A DNA stretch of 64,000 nt. It comes from Cytophagaceae bacterium. GTDB taxonomy: Bacteria > Bacteroidota > Bacteroidia > Cytophagales > Spirosomataceae. This document shows positions 55,065 through 63,899 of the stretch, in pieces. The stretch is taken from positions 62,001-126,000 of the forward strand of contig SXXW01000033.1 of NCBI GenBank assembly GCA_005791165.1. The letters run 5' to 3'. Position 1 is the stretch's first letter, and every line of letters starts with the position of its first letter. A program made the position numbers and the translations under genes. The notes under the pieces are model-generated. The model saw only the letters and a list, made by a program, of their open reading frames with translations, ran no database searches and had not been told where the DNA came from.

Positions 55065-55480
55065 TTACAAGTCAATTTACGGCTAAATTCAGTCAATTGT
55101 ATGATCTCAATATTGATATGTGGGATATTCCATAAACTTTCAGCTCTTTCTGGCCATTCAATAAAACATAAATGACCTGAGTCAAGGTATTCTTCGATGC
55201 CAATGTCAATGGCCTCATGTATGTTTTCTAGTCGGTACAAATCAAAATGATAGACGATCTCACCTGATTCTGTTTCATAGGGATTGACCAGTGAGAACGT
55301 TGGACTTTGCACGATAGATTTGATTTTTAGTTGTTGGCCTATTTCTTTCACCAAAGTCGTTTTTCCCGCACCCATTTCTCCTCTAAATAGCCATATCTTA
55401 GGCCCAAGGTTGATCGCCTCTAATAGCTGATTTACAGCATTAGAAATATTTTCAAGCGAATATTCTATTTCAAAAATCAT
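55055..55480 (-). CDS. tsaE: tRNA t6A biosynthesis ATPase TsaE
   Basis: A 141-residue P-loop ATPase that helps TsaB/TsaD put threonylcarbamoyl on A37 of ANN-decoding tRNAs. The P-loop GEMGAGKTT is at 34-42. SPTFSLVNPYE, VYHFDLYRLE and CFIEWPERAE are family blocks. The length is typical. Its start overlaps the SDR stop by four bases and its end overlaps ald by ten. Confidence 0.95.
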   Translation of the reverse strand: MIFEIEYSLENISNAVNQLLEAINLGPKIWLFRGEMGAGKTTLVKEIGQQLKIKSIVQSPTFSLVNPYETESGEIVYHFDLYRLENIHEAIDIGIEEYLDSGHLCFIEWPERAESLWNIPHINIEIIQLTEFSRKLTCNWQ

Positions 55481-56178
55481 AATTCTATATCACCTAATTG
55501 TGGGCGAATTAATATTTCTTCAATGACTGTCGACGCACTCATCATATAAGCTGAAAATATCGTATTAGCTATATCTTCTGCAGGTATAAATCTTGAATCA
55601 GGTAGATTAACTCCATCCCAAGCGGGTGTTAGCGTAGCGCCAGGAAGGACCGCAGTGACTTTAATTCCTTGCGTTTTCAATTCTTCTCTTAATACTTTGG
55701 TAAATCCTAATAAGGCAAATTTACTGATGCAATATGATCCTCCTGCGGTATATGCCGTGATGGAAGCGGTAGAGCAGATGGTGAAAATATGTCCAAAGTT
55801 AGATTTTTGCATACTTGGTAAAATGGCTTTGGTCAAATGGTAAGCGCTATATAGGTTGGCCTCAATTTGACTTTCCAGTACGCCATCTTCCTCATTCTGA
55901 ATTTGGCCTGGCAAAAAATAACCTGCATTGTTAATCAGGACATCAATCTTGGTTTCTTGATTTAAAATCCATTGAGCAAAATTGGACACCTGTTTTTTAT
56001 CACTTAAATCCGCCACAAAAGTGTGCAGGAGCGGATGATTAAACTCATTTTTAAGGCTTTCTAATTTTTCTGCATTCCGGGCACAAGTAAAGACTTGAAA
56101 TCCGTTTTCTAAAAACTTTTTTACTAAGGCTTTTCCAATTCCTTGACTTCCCCCACTAATTATGATTGATTTCTTCAT
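55477..56178 (-). CDS. Short-chain dehydrogenase/reductase
   Basis: A 233-residue Rossmann-fold oxidoreductase (237 from an ATG four codons earlier at 56190). The cofactor motif GGSQGIG is at 9-15. NNAGY lies near 87, the catalytic serine is in TICSTASI and the YxxxK pair in SYCISKFALLGF. NADP(H) use is likely from the basic patch CARNAEKLE. The substrate is not predictable. It is first of the SDR-tsaE-ald unit and divergent from mlaE. Confidence 0.9.
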   Translation of the reverse strand: MKKSIIISGGSQGIGKALVKKFLENGFQVFTCARNAEKLESLKNEFNHPLLHTFVADLSDKKQVSNFAQWILNQETKIDVLINNAGYFLPGQIQNEEDGVLESQIEANLYSAYHLTKAILPSMQKSNFGHIFTICSTASITAYTAGGSYCISKFALLGFTKVLREELKTQGIKVTAVLPGATLTPAWDGVNLPDSRFIPAEDIANTIFSAYMMSASTVIEEILIRPQLGDIEL

Positions 56179-56210
56179 TATCTTTGACAAAATGGTTTAA
56201 TCTAAAATCC

Positions 56211-56942
56211 ATGTCAAAATTAGGTAAATATTTAATCTTCCTAGGTAAGCTGTTCACAAATCCTGAAAAATTTAGGGTTTATTGGCCCTTAATTATGCAG
56301 GAGTGCATCGACATTGGAATAAATTCTTTACTCATAGTCGCAATCGTTTCATCTTTTTTGGGAGCGGTTACTTGTGTTCAAACGGCTGCCAATATGGACA
56401 ATCCGTTTGTTCCGCAATATATTATCAGTTTAATCGTTCGAGATACCACTATTTTAGAGATGGGCCCCACGATTACCTGTGTGGTACTGGCAGGAAAAAT
56501 TGGTTCTAATATTGCTGGCCAATTGGGCACCATGCGAATCACGGAACAAATAGATGCGTTGGAGGTAATGGGGATTAATTCTAGGTCTTATTTGGTACTT
56601 CCAAAAATTATTGCTGCTATGTTGACTTTTCCAATGTTGGTTACCTTAGCATGTTTTTTATCCATCTATGGGGGTTATTTGGCAGGTTGGTTGACGGGTT
56701 CAATTTCTCCTCAAGAATACATTCACGGTCTTCAATTTCAATTTAAAGGCAATTACATGTTTTTTGCCTTAATCAAATCCGTTGTCTTTTCATTTATTGT
56801 AGTGACTATTTCTTCTTTTCAGGGTTTTTATACACAAGGAGGCGCATACGAAGTGGGAAAAGCAAGTACATCAGCGGTAACTAATTCTTGTATCGCAATT
56901 CTAATTGCTGATTATTTATTGGCCCAATTATTAATCGGCTAA
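56211..56942 (+). CDS. mlaE: Phospholipid ABC transporter permease, MlaE-like
   Basis: A 243-residue inner-membrane permease of the MlaE family (PF02405) with five or six TM segments. The ATG at 56211 (MSKLGKYLIFLGKLF) fits family N-termini better than the one at 56166. Conserved pieces are VRDTTILEMGPTITCVVLAGKIGSNIAGQLGTM and ITEQIDALEVMGINSRSYLVLPK, the coupling-helix region. It should pair with the MlaF ATPase encoded at 10.8 kb; no MCE-domain gene is adjacent. Its stop overlaps the transglutaminase stop by four bases. Confidence 0.92.
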   Translation: MSKLGKYLIFLGKLFTNPEKFRVYWPLIMQECIDIGINSLLIVAIVSSFLGAVTCVQTAANMDNPFVPQYIISLIVRDTTILEMGPTITCVVLAGKIGSNIAGQLGTMRITEQIDALEVMGINSRSYLVLPKIIAAMLTFPMLVTLACFLSIYGGYLAGWLTGSISPQEYIHGLQFQFKGNYMFFALIKSVVFSFIVVTISSFQGFYTQGGAYEVGKASTSAVTNSCIAILIADYLLAQLLIG

Positions 56943-57793
56943 ACGCGATCAATAATTACTTCTGTTATCAGTTCGGAGCTAGCCGATCCTCGATAGGAAC
57001 CAAATACGGGTGTGATTTCTTCTGGCAAGCACGAGGCTGCCAAGGGAATGTGATTTCCTGCCACGACTTCATGTTGGGTCGGGTCATATCCGCGCCAACC
57101 GCCTCCCGGCAAGTATACTTCTACCCAAGCATGTAAATGATGCGTTTGATTAGGTACATCCACGGGAGCGATGCCTACATAATATCCACTGACAAAGCGT
57201 GTAGCTAAGCCCAGAGCTCTGCACATGGCGGAAAACAAAACAGCATAATCACGGCACGAGCCTCTCCGATTGACCAGCGTGTGCTCTGCCGAATTAGGAG
57301 CGCCTTCTTCCCTGATTTCATAGGCAAATTGCTTGAAGATGAATTCATTTAATTCGGACAAAAAGGAAGATGTATTCCATTTGACTTGCGAGGCAATTTG
57401 TCTTGCGGTTTGCTCCACGAGGGTACTTACCCCTTCTTGGCCTAAATAAGGACTCAGTGTTTTTTGATAGGAATGGGTGTAATTTAAGGGCAATGTTTTA
57501 CTCTCAAAGGGGAAATAAACAAAGTCAAAAGGATTAAATTCAGTTGTTTCGACCACTGCATTCATTTCAATCTTTAGGAAGTCGGTCGGCTCTTTAAAAA
57601 ATAAGATATTTTGAATGTTTCCTTCAGGATCTAGGTTTTTAGAAATTTGAACCGGCTTTGGGTTGATATCCAAAGTGAATGAATTGATGGTCAATAACGA
57701 ACTTTTTCTAGGATGCAAATATAAGACATGTGGTTCTAGGTTTACAGCGGCGCTATAATGATAGGTAAGCAAGTGCTTGATTTTTGCGATCAT
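56939..57793 (-). CDS. Transglutaminase-like family protein
   Basis: A 284-residue protein with an N-terminal bacterial transglutaminase-associated beta domain (about 1-105). The papain-like transglutaminase core follows, with C180 in RRGSCRDYAV, H221 in HLHAWVEV and D237 in GYDPTQ. No signal peptide is seen. It overlaps the proteasome-type peptidase gene by four bases and forms with it and the alpha-E gene a conserved module. The substrate is unknown; peptide or amide modification is inferred. Confidence 0.9.
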   Translation of the reverse strand: MIAKIKHLLTYHYSAAVNLEPHVLYLHPRKSSLLTINSFTLDINPKPVQISKNLDPEGNIQNILFFKEPTDFLKIEMNAVVETTEFNPFDFVYFPFESKTLPLNYTHSYQKTLSPYLGQEGVSTLVEQTARQIASQVKWNTSSFLSELNEFIFKQFAYEIREEGAPNSAEHTLVNRRGSCRDYAVLFSAMCRALGLATRFVSGYYVGIAPVDVPNQTHHLHAWVEVYLPGGGWRGYDPTQHEVVAGNHIPLAASCLPEEITPVFGSYRGSASSELITEVIIDRV

Positions 57794-58527
57794 TTAGACG
57801 TTGGGCTAGGCACTGAAATTAAACTTTTCATCCATTCTTCGTCAATGCTTTCTAACGAATTTCTTAATGCGATATTCCACTCATCCGAAATTTTTTGCAT
57901 ATCTTCTTTGTATAAACGCACCTCTTTTGCCTTAAAGCTGTCTTTCTCATAAACGACTACGTCAATGGGGTAATCCACATCGTTGGTGCTTACTTGGGTC
58001 GCGTCAAACGAAAGAAAGCCCATTTTTAACGCATCTTTTAAAGATGTGTCATGGTTTAGATTTCGATTTAAAAGGGGTTTTCCATAATTTGAATTACCAA
58101 TAATCTGGTATTTTAATCCATCATTTATTTCAATCCAGTTCCCTTCAGGAAATATTAAAAACAGCTTATGTGTTGTGTCTTTTGGCATTTGACCGCCCAC
58201 AATGGCATGAAGGTTAAATTGATATCCTTCTTTTTCTAAGGTTTCTCGGTCCTCAGTAGCCACTTTTTTTAACATTTGACCAAAGGCTGTTGCCGCCTCA
58301 TGCATGTAATTATAGGCGGATTCTTGCTCTTCAACTGTTTGGTTAAAGTATATAACAGCTTTGTCTCGAACGGACCTTAGGCCAGCGGTCATGATGAAAA
58401 GGCTGTGGTCTTTAATTTCATGAATCGAGATTTTTTTATTCGAATACATCTCATTTCCGGCCGTGATTCTGGTATCGGCAATGGCGATAATGCCTTCTTT
58501 AACTGTTATACCTAAGCAATATGTCAT
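57790..58527 (-). CDS. Predicted proteasome-type protease (Ntn hydrolase)
   Basis: A 245-residue protein resembling a proteasome beta subunit (COG3484-like). I use the ATG at 58527, giving MTYCLGITVKEGIIAIADTRITAG, where Thr2 could become the N-terminal nucleophile after Met removal. ADTR and NKKIS correspond to Asp17/Arg19 and Lys33 of proteasome subunits. It sits between the alpha-E and transglutaminase genes, a recurrent trio. It is not part of a 20S proteasome set. Confidence 0.87.
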   Translation of the reverse strand: MTYCLGITVKEGIIAIADTRITAGNEMYSNKKISIHEIKDHSLFIMTAGLRSVRDKAVIYFNQTVEEQESAYNYMHEAATAFGQMLKKVATEDRETLEKEGYQFNLHAIVGGQMPKDTTHKLFLIFPEGNWIEINDGLKYQIIGNSNYGKPLLNRNLNHDTSLKDALKMGFLSFDATQVSTNDVDYPIDVVVYEKDSFKAKEVRLYKEDMQKISDEWNIALRNSLESIDEEWMKSLISVPSPTSK

Positions 58528-58582
58528 ATGAGGGAACTGCGTAATTTTGCGCAATATTACGATTTTTATTTAGAAGCCTATG

Positions 58583-59545
58583 TTAACTTACGGGCTTAAT
58601 GTCAAAATAGGTGTTAAATACTGTTTGGCCTATTTCATTGTTCTTCGATTGGAAATCATCTAAAAATTGGTGCAGCCCAGTTTTTAAAATATCGTCAATT
58701 TCAGTAAACTCAATTTCTGATAAAAGTTTTGATATTTTCTTTTCGGCTGCATTTGAATATCCGTGATCAAATGAGGTTCCCGAAATGGCATAAAGTGATA
58801 ATTCTGCCTCTTGAAGACAATGCACAACAGACCTGGGAAAGCTTTTGTCAAGAATTAAAAATTCAACAATATGTGTAGGACTAATCACCTTGTACTGTTG
58901 GCGAAACATATTATAGGCTGACACAGATTTTAGAACTGCCGACCACAATAATAGGTCTAAAGGTGATCCTATGGCATCAATATCGGGAAGTAGGGTGAAG
59001 TATTTTACATCTAAAAAACGCGTTGTTTTGTCTGCTCGCTCCAGTAATTTGCCCATCTGACCAAAATGCCAACCTTCACCTCTTGTGATCGTTGAGTCGA
59101 CTATTCCGTAAAAAAGTTGGCTCCCCGATTTTATTTCCTCTAAAAAACCCTGATAGCGTGATATTTCCCAATTTTTACTCCCCTCTACTCGATCCTTTAC
59201 CTTCCAGTAAATTTGATTAACGTATTCCCACATTTCTTTTGAAATACTTTCTCGAATGGTCCGAGCATTTTCACGGGCACTGTATAAACAGGAAAGAATG
59301 GAGTTGGGATTATCCACGTCAAAGGTCATAAAATGCAATACATTTTCACGATTGGCTACGGGGTAATGCTCAAAAAAATTGAAGTGGTCGGCAGTAGCGA
59401 CAATCAAGGGCTCCCATTGTTCGGGCACATTGGGCGGAAGGTCTAAAGCTAAATTAAAATTAACGGAGATAAATCGCGCGTAATTATCTGCTCGCTCAAT
59501 GTAACGATTCATCCAATAAATGGAGTTAGCAACTCGACTTAGCAT
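58583..59545 (-). CDS. Alpha-E domain-containing protein
   Basis: A 320-residue, almost wholly helical soluble protein. The start MLSRVANSIYWMNRYIERADNYAR and the segments YSARENARTIRESISKEMWE and GWHFGQMGKLLERADKTTRFLDVK are the defining blocks of the alpha-E family (PF04168). In other genomes it accompanies a circularly permuted ATP-grasp protein, a transglutaminase and the proteasome-type peptidase in a presumed peptide-ligation or modification system. The ATP-grasp gene is missing upstream here. Confidence 0.9.
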   Translation of the reverse strand: MLSRVANSIYWMNRYIERADNYARFISVNFNLALDLPPNVPEQWEPLIVATADHFNFFEHYPVANRENVLHFMTFDVDNPNSILSCLYSARENARTIRESISKEMWEYVNQIYWKVKDRVEGSKNWEISRYQGFLEEIKSGSQLFYGIVDSTITRGEGWHFGQMGKLLERADKTTRFLDVKYFTLLPDIDAIGSPLDLLLWSAVLKSVSAYNMFRQQYKVISPTHIVEFLILDKSFPRSVVHCLQEAELSLYAISGTSFDHGYSNAAEKKISKLLSEIEFTEIDDILKTGLHQFLDDFQSKNNEIGQTVFNTYFDIKPVS

Positions 59546-59734
59546 AGGCTTTAAATTTTATTAAATGCTTGATTATCCGATGGATGCTTAAAATTATTGT
59601 TTTTTTTGAGACTTTCATCAAGCAATGAAATTATTTAAATATACTCTATTAAATCTACATTTTATCCTTGTTTTATTCCCATAAATATGTTCAAATGTTG
59701 TATTTTTACTTTGTTTTATTTTTTTAAGGAATTT

Positions 59735-60769
59735 ATGTTTTATCAAAATATTCTCAAACCGCTCTTATTCTTAATTAATCCAGAGCGTGCTCATTATATA
59801 GTAGCCCACGGTTTGCGATTGATGATGAAAATTCCGGGTGTTTCTTTGGTTTTCCAATCAATTTATGGGTTTAAGCATAAAAATTTAGTTCGAGAGGTAT
59901 TTGGTTTAAGATTTGAAAATCCTGTTGGCTTAGCCGCGGGTTTTGATAAAAATGCCTATTTGGTGGATGAATATGCAAATCTCGGATTTGGTTTTATTGA
60001 AGTGGGTACAGTCACTCCTAAGGCACAAGTGGGTAATCCTACGCCCCGACTATTCCGTTTGCCAAAAGATGAGGCCTTAATTAATCGCATGGGATTCAAT
60101 AATGACGGTATGTTTGCTATGCAAAAGCGTTTGGCCGCACGAAAGTCGAAAGTGATTGTAGGCGGTAACCTGGGTAAAAATAAAGTTACGCCAAATGAAG
60201 AAGCAGAAGAGGATTATTGCTTAAGCTTTGAAACTTTGTTTTATGATGTGGATTATTTTGTGGTCAATGTAAGTTCGCCAAATACGCCCAATTTAAGAGC
60301 ATTGCAAGAAAAGGAGCCTTTGAAAAAGCTGTTGATTAGGTTGCAAAAATTGAATCAGAGTAAGCAAAAGCCTAAACCAATCTTATTGAAAATTGCTCCA
60401 GATTTAACCAATGAACAATTGGATGATGTCATTGAGATTGTGTTGGAAACTAATTTAGCTGGGATCATTGCCACGAACACAACACTTTCAAGGGAGGGAT
60501 TGAAGTCTTCTGCCGACTTATCTAATGAGATGGGTGGCTTAAGTGGTCGGCCATTGCGCGAAAGGTCTACGGAAGTAATCGCCTATTTGCATGACAAGTC
60601 GAAAGGTAAAATTCCTATTGTAGGTGTGGGTGGCATTCATTCTGCGAAGGATGCAATAGAAAAATTGAAAGCTGGGGCCTGTTTAATTCAGCTCTATACT
60701 GGGTTTATATATGAAGGGCCTGGCTTGATAAAAGAAATTAATCAAGCAATCCTTAAAAATGGTTTGTAA
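59735..60769 (+). CDS. pyrD: Dihydroorotate dehydrogenase (quinone), class 2
   Basis: A 344-residue FMN enzyme of pyrimidine synthesis attached to the inner membrane. The ATG at 59735 ([20 protein letters not shown]) gives the class 2 N-terminal membrane helix and follows an aagga stretch that resembles a Shine-Dalgarno. Core motifs are [25 protein letters not shown], the catalytic Ser in [12 protein letters not shown] and [10 protein letters not shown]. The gap back to alpha-E (59546-59734) holds no other gene. Confidence 0.95.
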   Translation: MFYQNILKPLLFLINPERAHYIVAHGLRLMMKIPGVSLVFQSIYGFKHKNLVREVFGLRFENPVGLAAGFDKNAYLVDEYANLGFGFIEVGTVTPKAQVGNPTPRLFRLPKDEALINRMGFNNDGMFAMQKRLAARKSKVIVGGNLGKNKVTPNEEAEEDYCLSFETLFYDVDYFVVNVSSPNTPNLRALQEKEPLKKLLIRLQKLNQSKQKPKPILLKIAPDLTNEQLDDVIEIVLETNLAGIIATNTTLSREGLKSSADLSNEMGGLSGRPLRERSTEVIAYLHDKSKGKIPIVGVGGIHSAKDAIEKLKAGACLIQLYTGFIYEGPGLIKEINQAILKNGL

Positions 60770-60829
60770 AATGATTTTGTAAATCGAATCAAAAAGTCGA
60801 AATTTATAGATTAAAATACTATTTTATTT

Positions 60830-63268
60830 ATGGCCAAAAAGATCGTTAATACATCAAACACGCTTCAAATTGATTTTGAGAAGGGAGCTAAAAAGGACGG
60901 TGCTTCTGGTCCAGGTTTCTTCCGCTTTCGAATTATTTTTGCAGCTTTTTTGTTTGTGATTGGCACTTTGTTATTGGTCGCATTTGCGTCTAATTTTTTT
61001 GTTGGCGTCGCTGATCAAAGTGAATTAGAGCAGGGTTCAATCGATGTGTTAACTGGTTCAGATATTCCTGTAAAGAATTTTGCAGGACTGTTAGGGGCAA
61101 AAATTGCCCATTTCTTTTTGTTCAGGACTTTTGGTTGGTCTTCTTTTTTACTAATACCCCTCTTTTATTTATCGGCATTAAAATTAGGTTTTAAGCGTGA
61201 AGTATATCCTTTGGATCGCCTTTCTTGGCAAGTCTTATTTTACATTATTTGGGGGAGTTTAGTGGCAGGATTTTTGGTATTCCAATTGGATTTGCCTCAT
61301 TCTATGGGTGGGGGAGTAGGCTTTTTTATTAATGAAAAGCTGAACCAACTCATCGGATACCTTTCTGTATTTCTGATATTGTTTGTTGGCTTTGTCTTTT
61401 TGGTTATTTTTTATCAATTAAACCCTAAGCAAGTTCGGGTCGTTCCTGATTTGGTCAATGATGCGCCGGAAGGTTTAGTTAAAGACTTTGCGGATGATTT
61501 TATCGATGAAGATGGGCCTAGTATTCACGAGGATAATGAAGATTTAGAGGTCTTTAGGCCGATTGTCCCTCCTGAGAAAGTTGAAGAAATCAGTGTAGAA
61601 GAAGAAATATTAGTACCTAATGAAAATGAATTAGCTGCTGAAGATGATTTATCGTTTACTTATAAGGTGGCTGTTGACGAAACACCTGTGGAGGAAGTGG
61701 AAGATTCTAGCTTAGCGGGACAAGAGCTTAAGGCGAATGATTTGGTTCAGCAATTTGGTTTATATGATCCTACGGCCGATTTACCTAAATATGTATATCC
61801 TACCTTGGATTTATTGAAGGAATATGATCAGAAAAACCAAACGACTCAAGTGACCATGGATGAGTTGAAGGAGAATAAGGAGAAGATTGTAGAGACTTTA
61901 TTGAATTATGGAATTGGTATTCAGAAGATTGAGGCTACGATTGGGCCAACGGTCACCTTATATGAGATTATACCCAAAGCAGGTGTTCGAGTAAGTAAAA
62001 TAACTTCGTTGGAGGATGATTTATCACTTTCTTTAGCGGCTATGGGGGTTCGGATTATTGGCCAAATGCCTGGAAAAGGCACTATAGGGATTGAGGTCGC
62101 TAATAAGAATAGAGAGATGGTTCCAGTTCGGGCCGTTATTGGTTCTGAAAAATTCCAAAAATCTACGTATGATTTACCTATTACATTGGGTAAAACTATT
62201 TCAAATGAAATTTTTGTAGCTGATTTAGCCAAAATGCCACATTTATTGATGGCCGGTGCTACGGGCCAAGGAAAGTCGGTCGGTTTAAATATGTTATTGA
62301 CTTCATTGATTTACAAAAAGCATCCAGCTACATTAAAATTTGTGTTGGTCGATCCGAAAAAAGTAGAGCTTTCTTTATTTAATAAATTAGAGAGGCACTT
62401 TTTGGCATGCCTTCCCGATTCAGAGGAGGCCATTATAACAGATACCAAAAAAGTGGTGAGTACGCTTAATTCACTTTGTAAGGAGATGGATATGCGTTAT
62501 GATAAACTGAAGGATGCGGGTTGTCGAAATATTAAGGAATACAATCAGAAGTTTATCAATCGTCGACTTAATCCCAATGAGCATGATTTTATGCCATATA
62601 TTGTGTTGGTCATCGATGAACTTGCGGATTTAATGTTGACCGCTGGGAAAGAAGTGGAACATCCGATTGCCCGATTGGCACAGTTGGCCCGTGCGATAGG
62701 CATTCACTTAGTGGTTGCGACTCAGCGTCCATCTGTCAACGTAATTACGGGTACAATTAAGGCGAACTTCCCGGCTAGATTATCATTTAAAGTCATGTCA
62801 AAAATTGACTCGAGGACGATCTTAGATGCTAGTGGTGCGGACCAATTAGTGGGAATGGGTGATATGCTTTTATCAATGGGTTCAGAAGTTATACGCTTGC
62901 AATGTGCTTTTGTGGATACTCCTGAAGTGGAAGATATTTGCGAGTTTATTGGGAACCAACAAGGTTACGCGTCTGCTTATTTGTTGCCTGAGCCTGATTC
63001 GGAGGAAATGGGCGGGCAAGATCGGGGAGACTTTGATCCAGCAAATAGAGATTCGTTTTTTGAGGAGGCGGCACGATTAGTCGTGATGCACCAACAAGGA
63101 AGCACGTCATTAATTCAACGAAAATTAAAATTGGGCTATAACCGGGCGGGTCGCTTGATCGACCAATTAGAATCAGTGGGTATTGTGGGTTCTTTTGGAG
63201 GATCTAAGGCGAGAGAGGTCTTAGTGAAGTCTGAAACTGAGTTAGAAGAAATATTAAAAAATCTATAA
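60830..63268 (+). CDS. ftsK: DNA translocase FtsK
   Basis: An 812-residue hexameric DNA pump at the division septum that clears and aligns chromosome ends for Xer recombination. About four N-terminal TM helices (40-200) are followed by an acidic linker (about 205-300). The motor has Walker A GATGQGKS near 476-483, Walker B VLVIDELADLM and the RAIGIHLVVATQRPSV stretch. The C-terminal gamma winged helix (GSTSLIQRKLKLGYNRAGRLIDQLE) reads polar DNA motifs. The lolA-like gene follows two bases later. Confidence 0.96.
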   Translation: MAKKIVNTSNTLQIDFEKGAKKDGASGPGFFRFRIIFAAFLFVIGTLLLVAFASNFFVGVADQSELEQGSIDVLTGSDIPVKNFAGLLGAKIAHFFLFRTFGWSSFLLIPLFYLSALKLGFKREVYPLDRLSWQVLFYIIWGSLVAGFLVFQLDLPHSMGGGVGFFINEKLNQLIGYLSVFLILFVGFVFLVIFYQLNPKQVRVVPDLVNDAPEGLVKDFADDFIDEDGPSIHEDNEDLEVFRPIVPPEKVEEISVEEEILVPNENELAAEDDLSFTYKVAVDETPVEEVEDSSLAGQELKANDLVQQFGLYDPTADLPKYVYPTLDLLKEYDQKNQTTQVTMDELKENKEKIVETLLNYGIGIQKIEATIGPTVTLYEIIPKAGVRVSKITSLEDDLSLSLAAMGVRIIGQMPGKGTIGIEVANKNREMVPVRAVIGSEKFQKSTYDLPITLGKTISNEIFVADLAKMPHLLMAGATGQGKSVGLNMLLTSLIYKKHPATLKFVLVDPKKVELSLFNKLERHFLACLPDSEEAIITDTKKVVSTLNSLCKEMDMRYDKLKDAGCRNIKEYNQKFINRRLNPNEHDFMPYIVLVIDELADLMLTAGKEVEHPIARLAQLARAIGIHLVVATQRPSVNVITGTIKANFPARLSFKVMSKIDSRTILDASGADQLVGMGDMLLSMGSEVIRLQCAFVDTPEVEDICEFIGNQQGYASAYLLPEPDSEEMGGQDRGDFDPANRDSFFEEAARLVVMHQQGSTSLIQRKLKLGYNRAGRLIDQLESVGIVGSFGGSKAREVLVKSETELEEILKNL

Positions 63269-63269
63269 A

Positions 63270-63887
63270 ATGGGTATGAAAAAATTGCTTTACATTTCTG
63301 TTTGTTTATTTATCTCGTTGGGTACTTTTGGCCAATCTTCAAAGGCATTGTCAATTGTTGACGGCATGCAAAAAATGTATAAATCGTTGCCTTCTTTTTC
63401 AGCCAACTTTTCTTATCAGACGGATGGAAATGGGGTGATGTCGGGGTCGATTACCGTGAGAGGGACTAAATTTAGATTAAAAACAGCAGGCCAAGAAATT
63501 TTCAATAACGGGAAAGAAGTGTCTACGTACATGAAGGAGATTAACGAAGTAAACATTTCGGGCTTTGATCCGGAGGAAGGTGATTTGAATCCAGCTAAAA
63601 TCTACTCGTTTGATAAAAAGCAATATAAAATTAATTTGGTTTCGGAAGCTGCTGGGGTATCGACGTTGGAATTAGCGCCAGCGGCTAAGTCGGCGCAGAT
63701 TCAGAAAATTAGTTTAAAGATTGAAGCTTCAAGTTTCAAAGTAAAGGAGTGGACGATTGTGAATAAAGCAGGAAAGAAGCAGAATTTTAAGATTACAAAA
63801 TTCAATCCGAATGCTGGAGTGGATGATGCCTACTTCACTTTTAACAAGAAATCATTTCCGGGCGTTTCGGTCAATGACCTAAGGTAA
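63270..63887 (+). CDS. lolA: Outer-membrane lipoprotein carrier protein, LolA-like
   Basis: A 205-residue periplasmic protein with a signal peptide MKKLLYISVCLFISLGTFGQ (from the ATG at 63276; an ATG two codons earlier also fits). The half-barrel pattern of LolA follows: FSANFSYQTDGNGVMSGSITVRGTKFRLKT, then TYMKEINEVNISGFDPEEGDLNPAKIY. The family shuttles lipoproteins to the outer membrane. Adjacency of ftsK and lolA is common in many bacteria. The assignment is by fold pattern rather than strong motifs. Confidence 0.88.
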   Translation: MGMKKLLYISVCLFISLGTFGQSSKALSIVDGMQKMYKSLPSFSANFSYQTDGNGVMSGSITVRGTKFRLKTAGQEIFNNGKEVSTYMKEINEVNISGFDPEEGDLNPAKIYSFDKKQYKINLVSEAAGVSTLELAPAAKSAQIQKISLKIEASSFKVKEWTIVNKAGKKQNFKITKFNPNAGVDDAYFTFNKKSFPGVSVNDLR

Positions 63888-63899
63888 TTTCATAACGGA

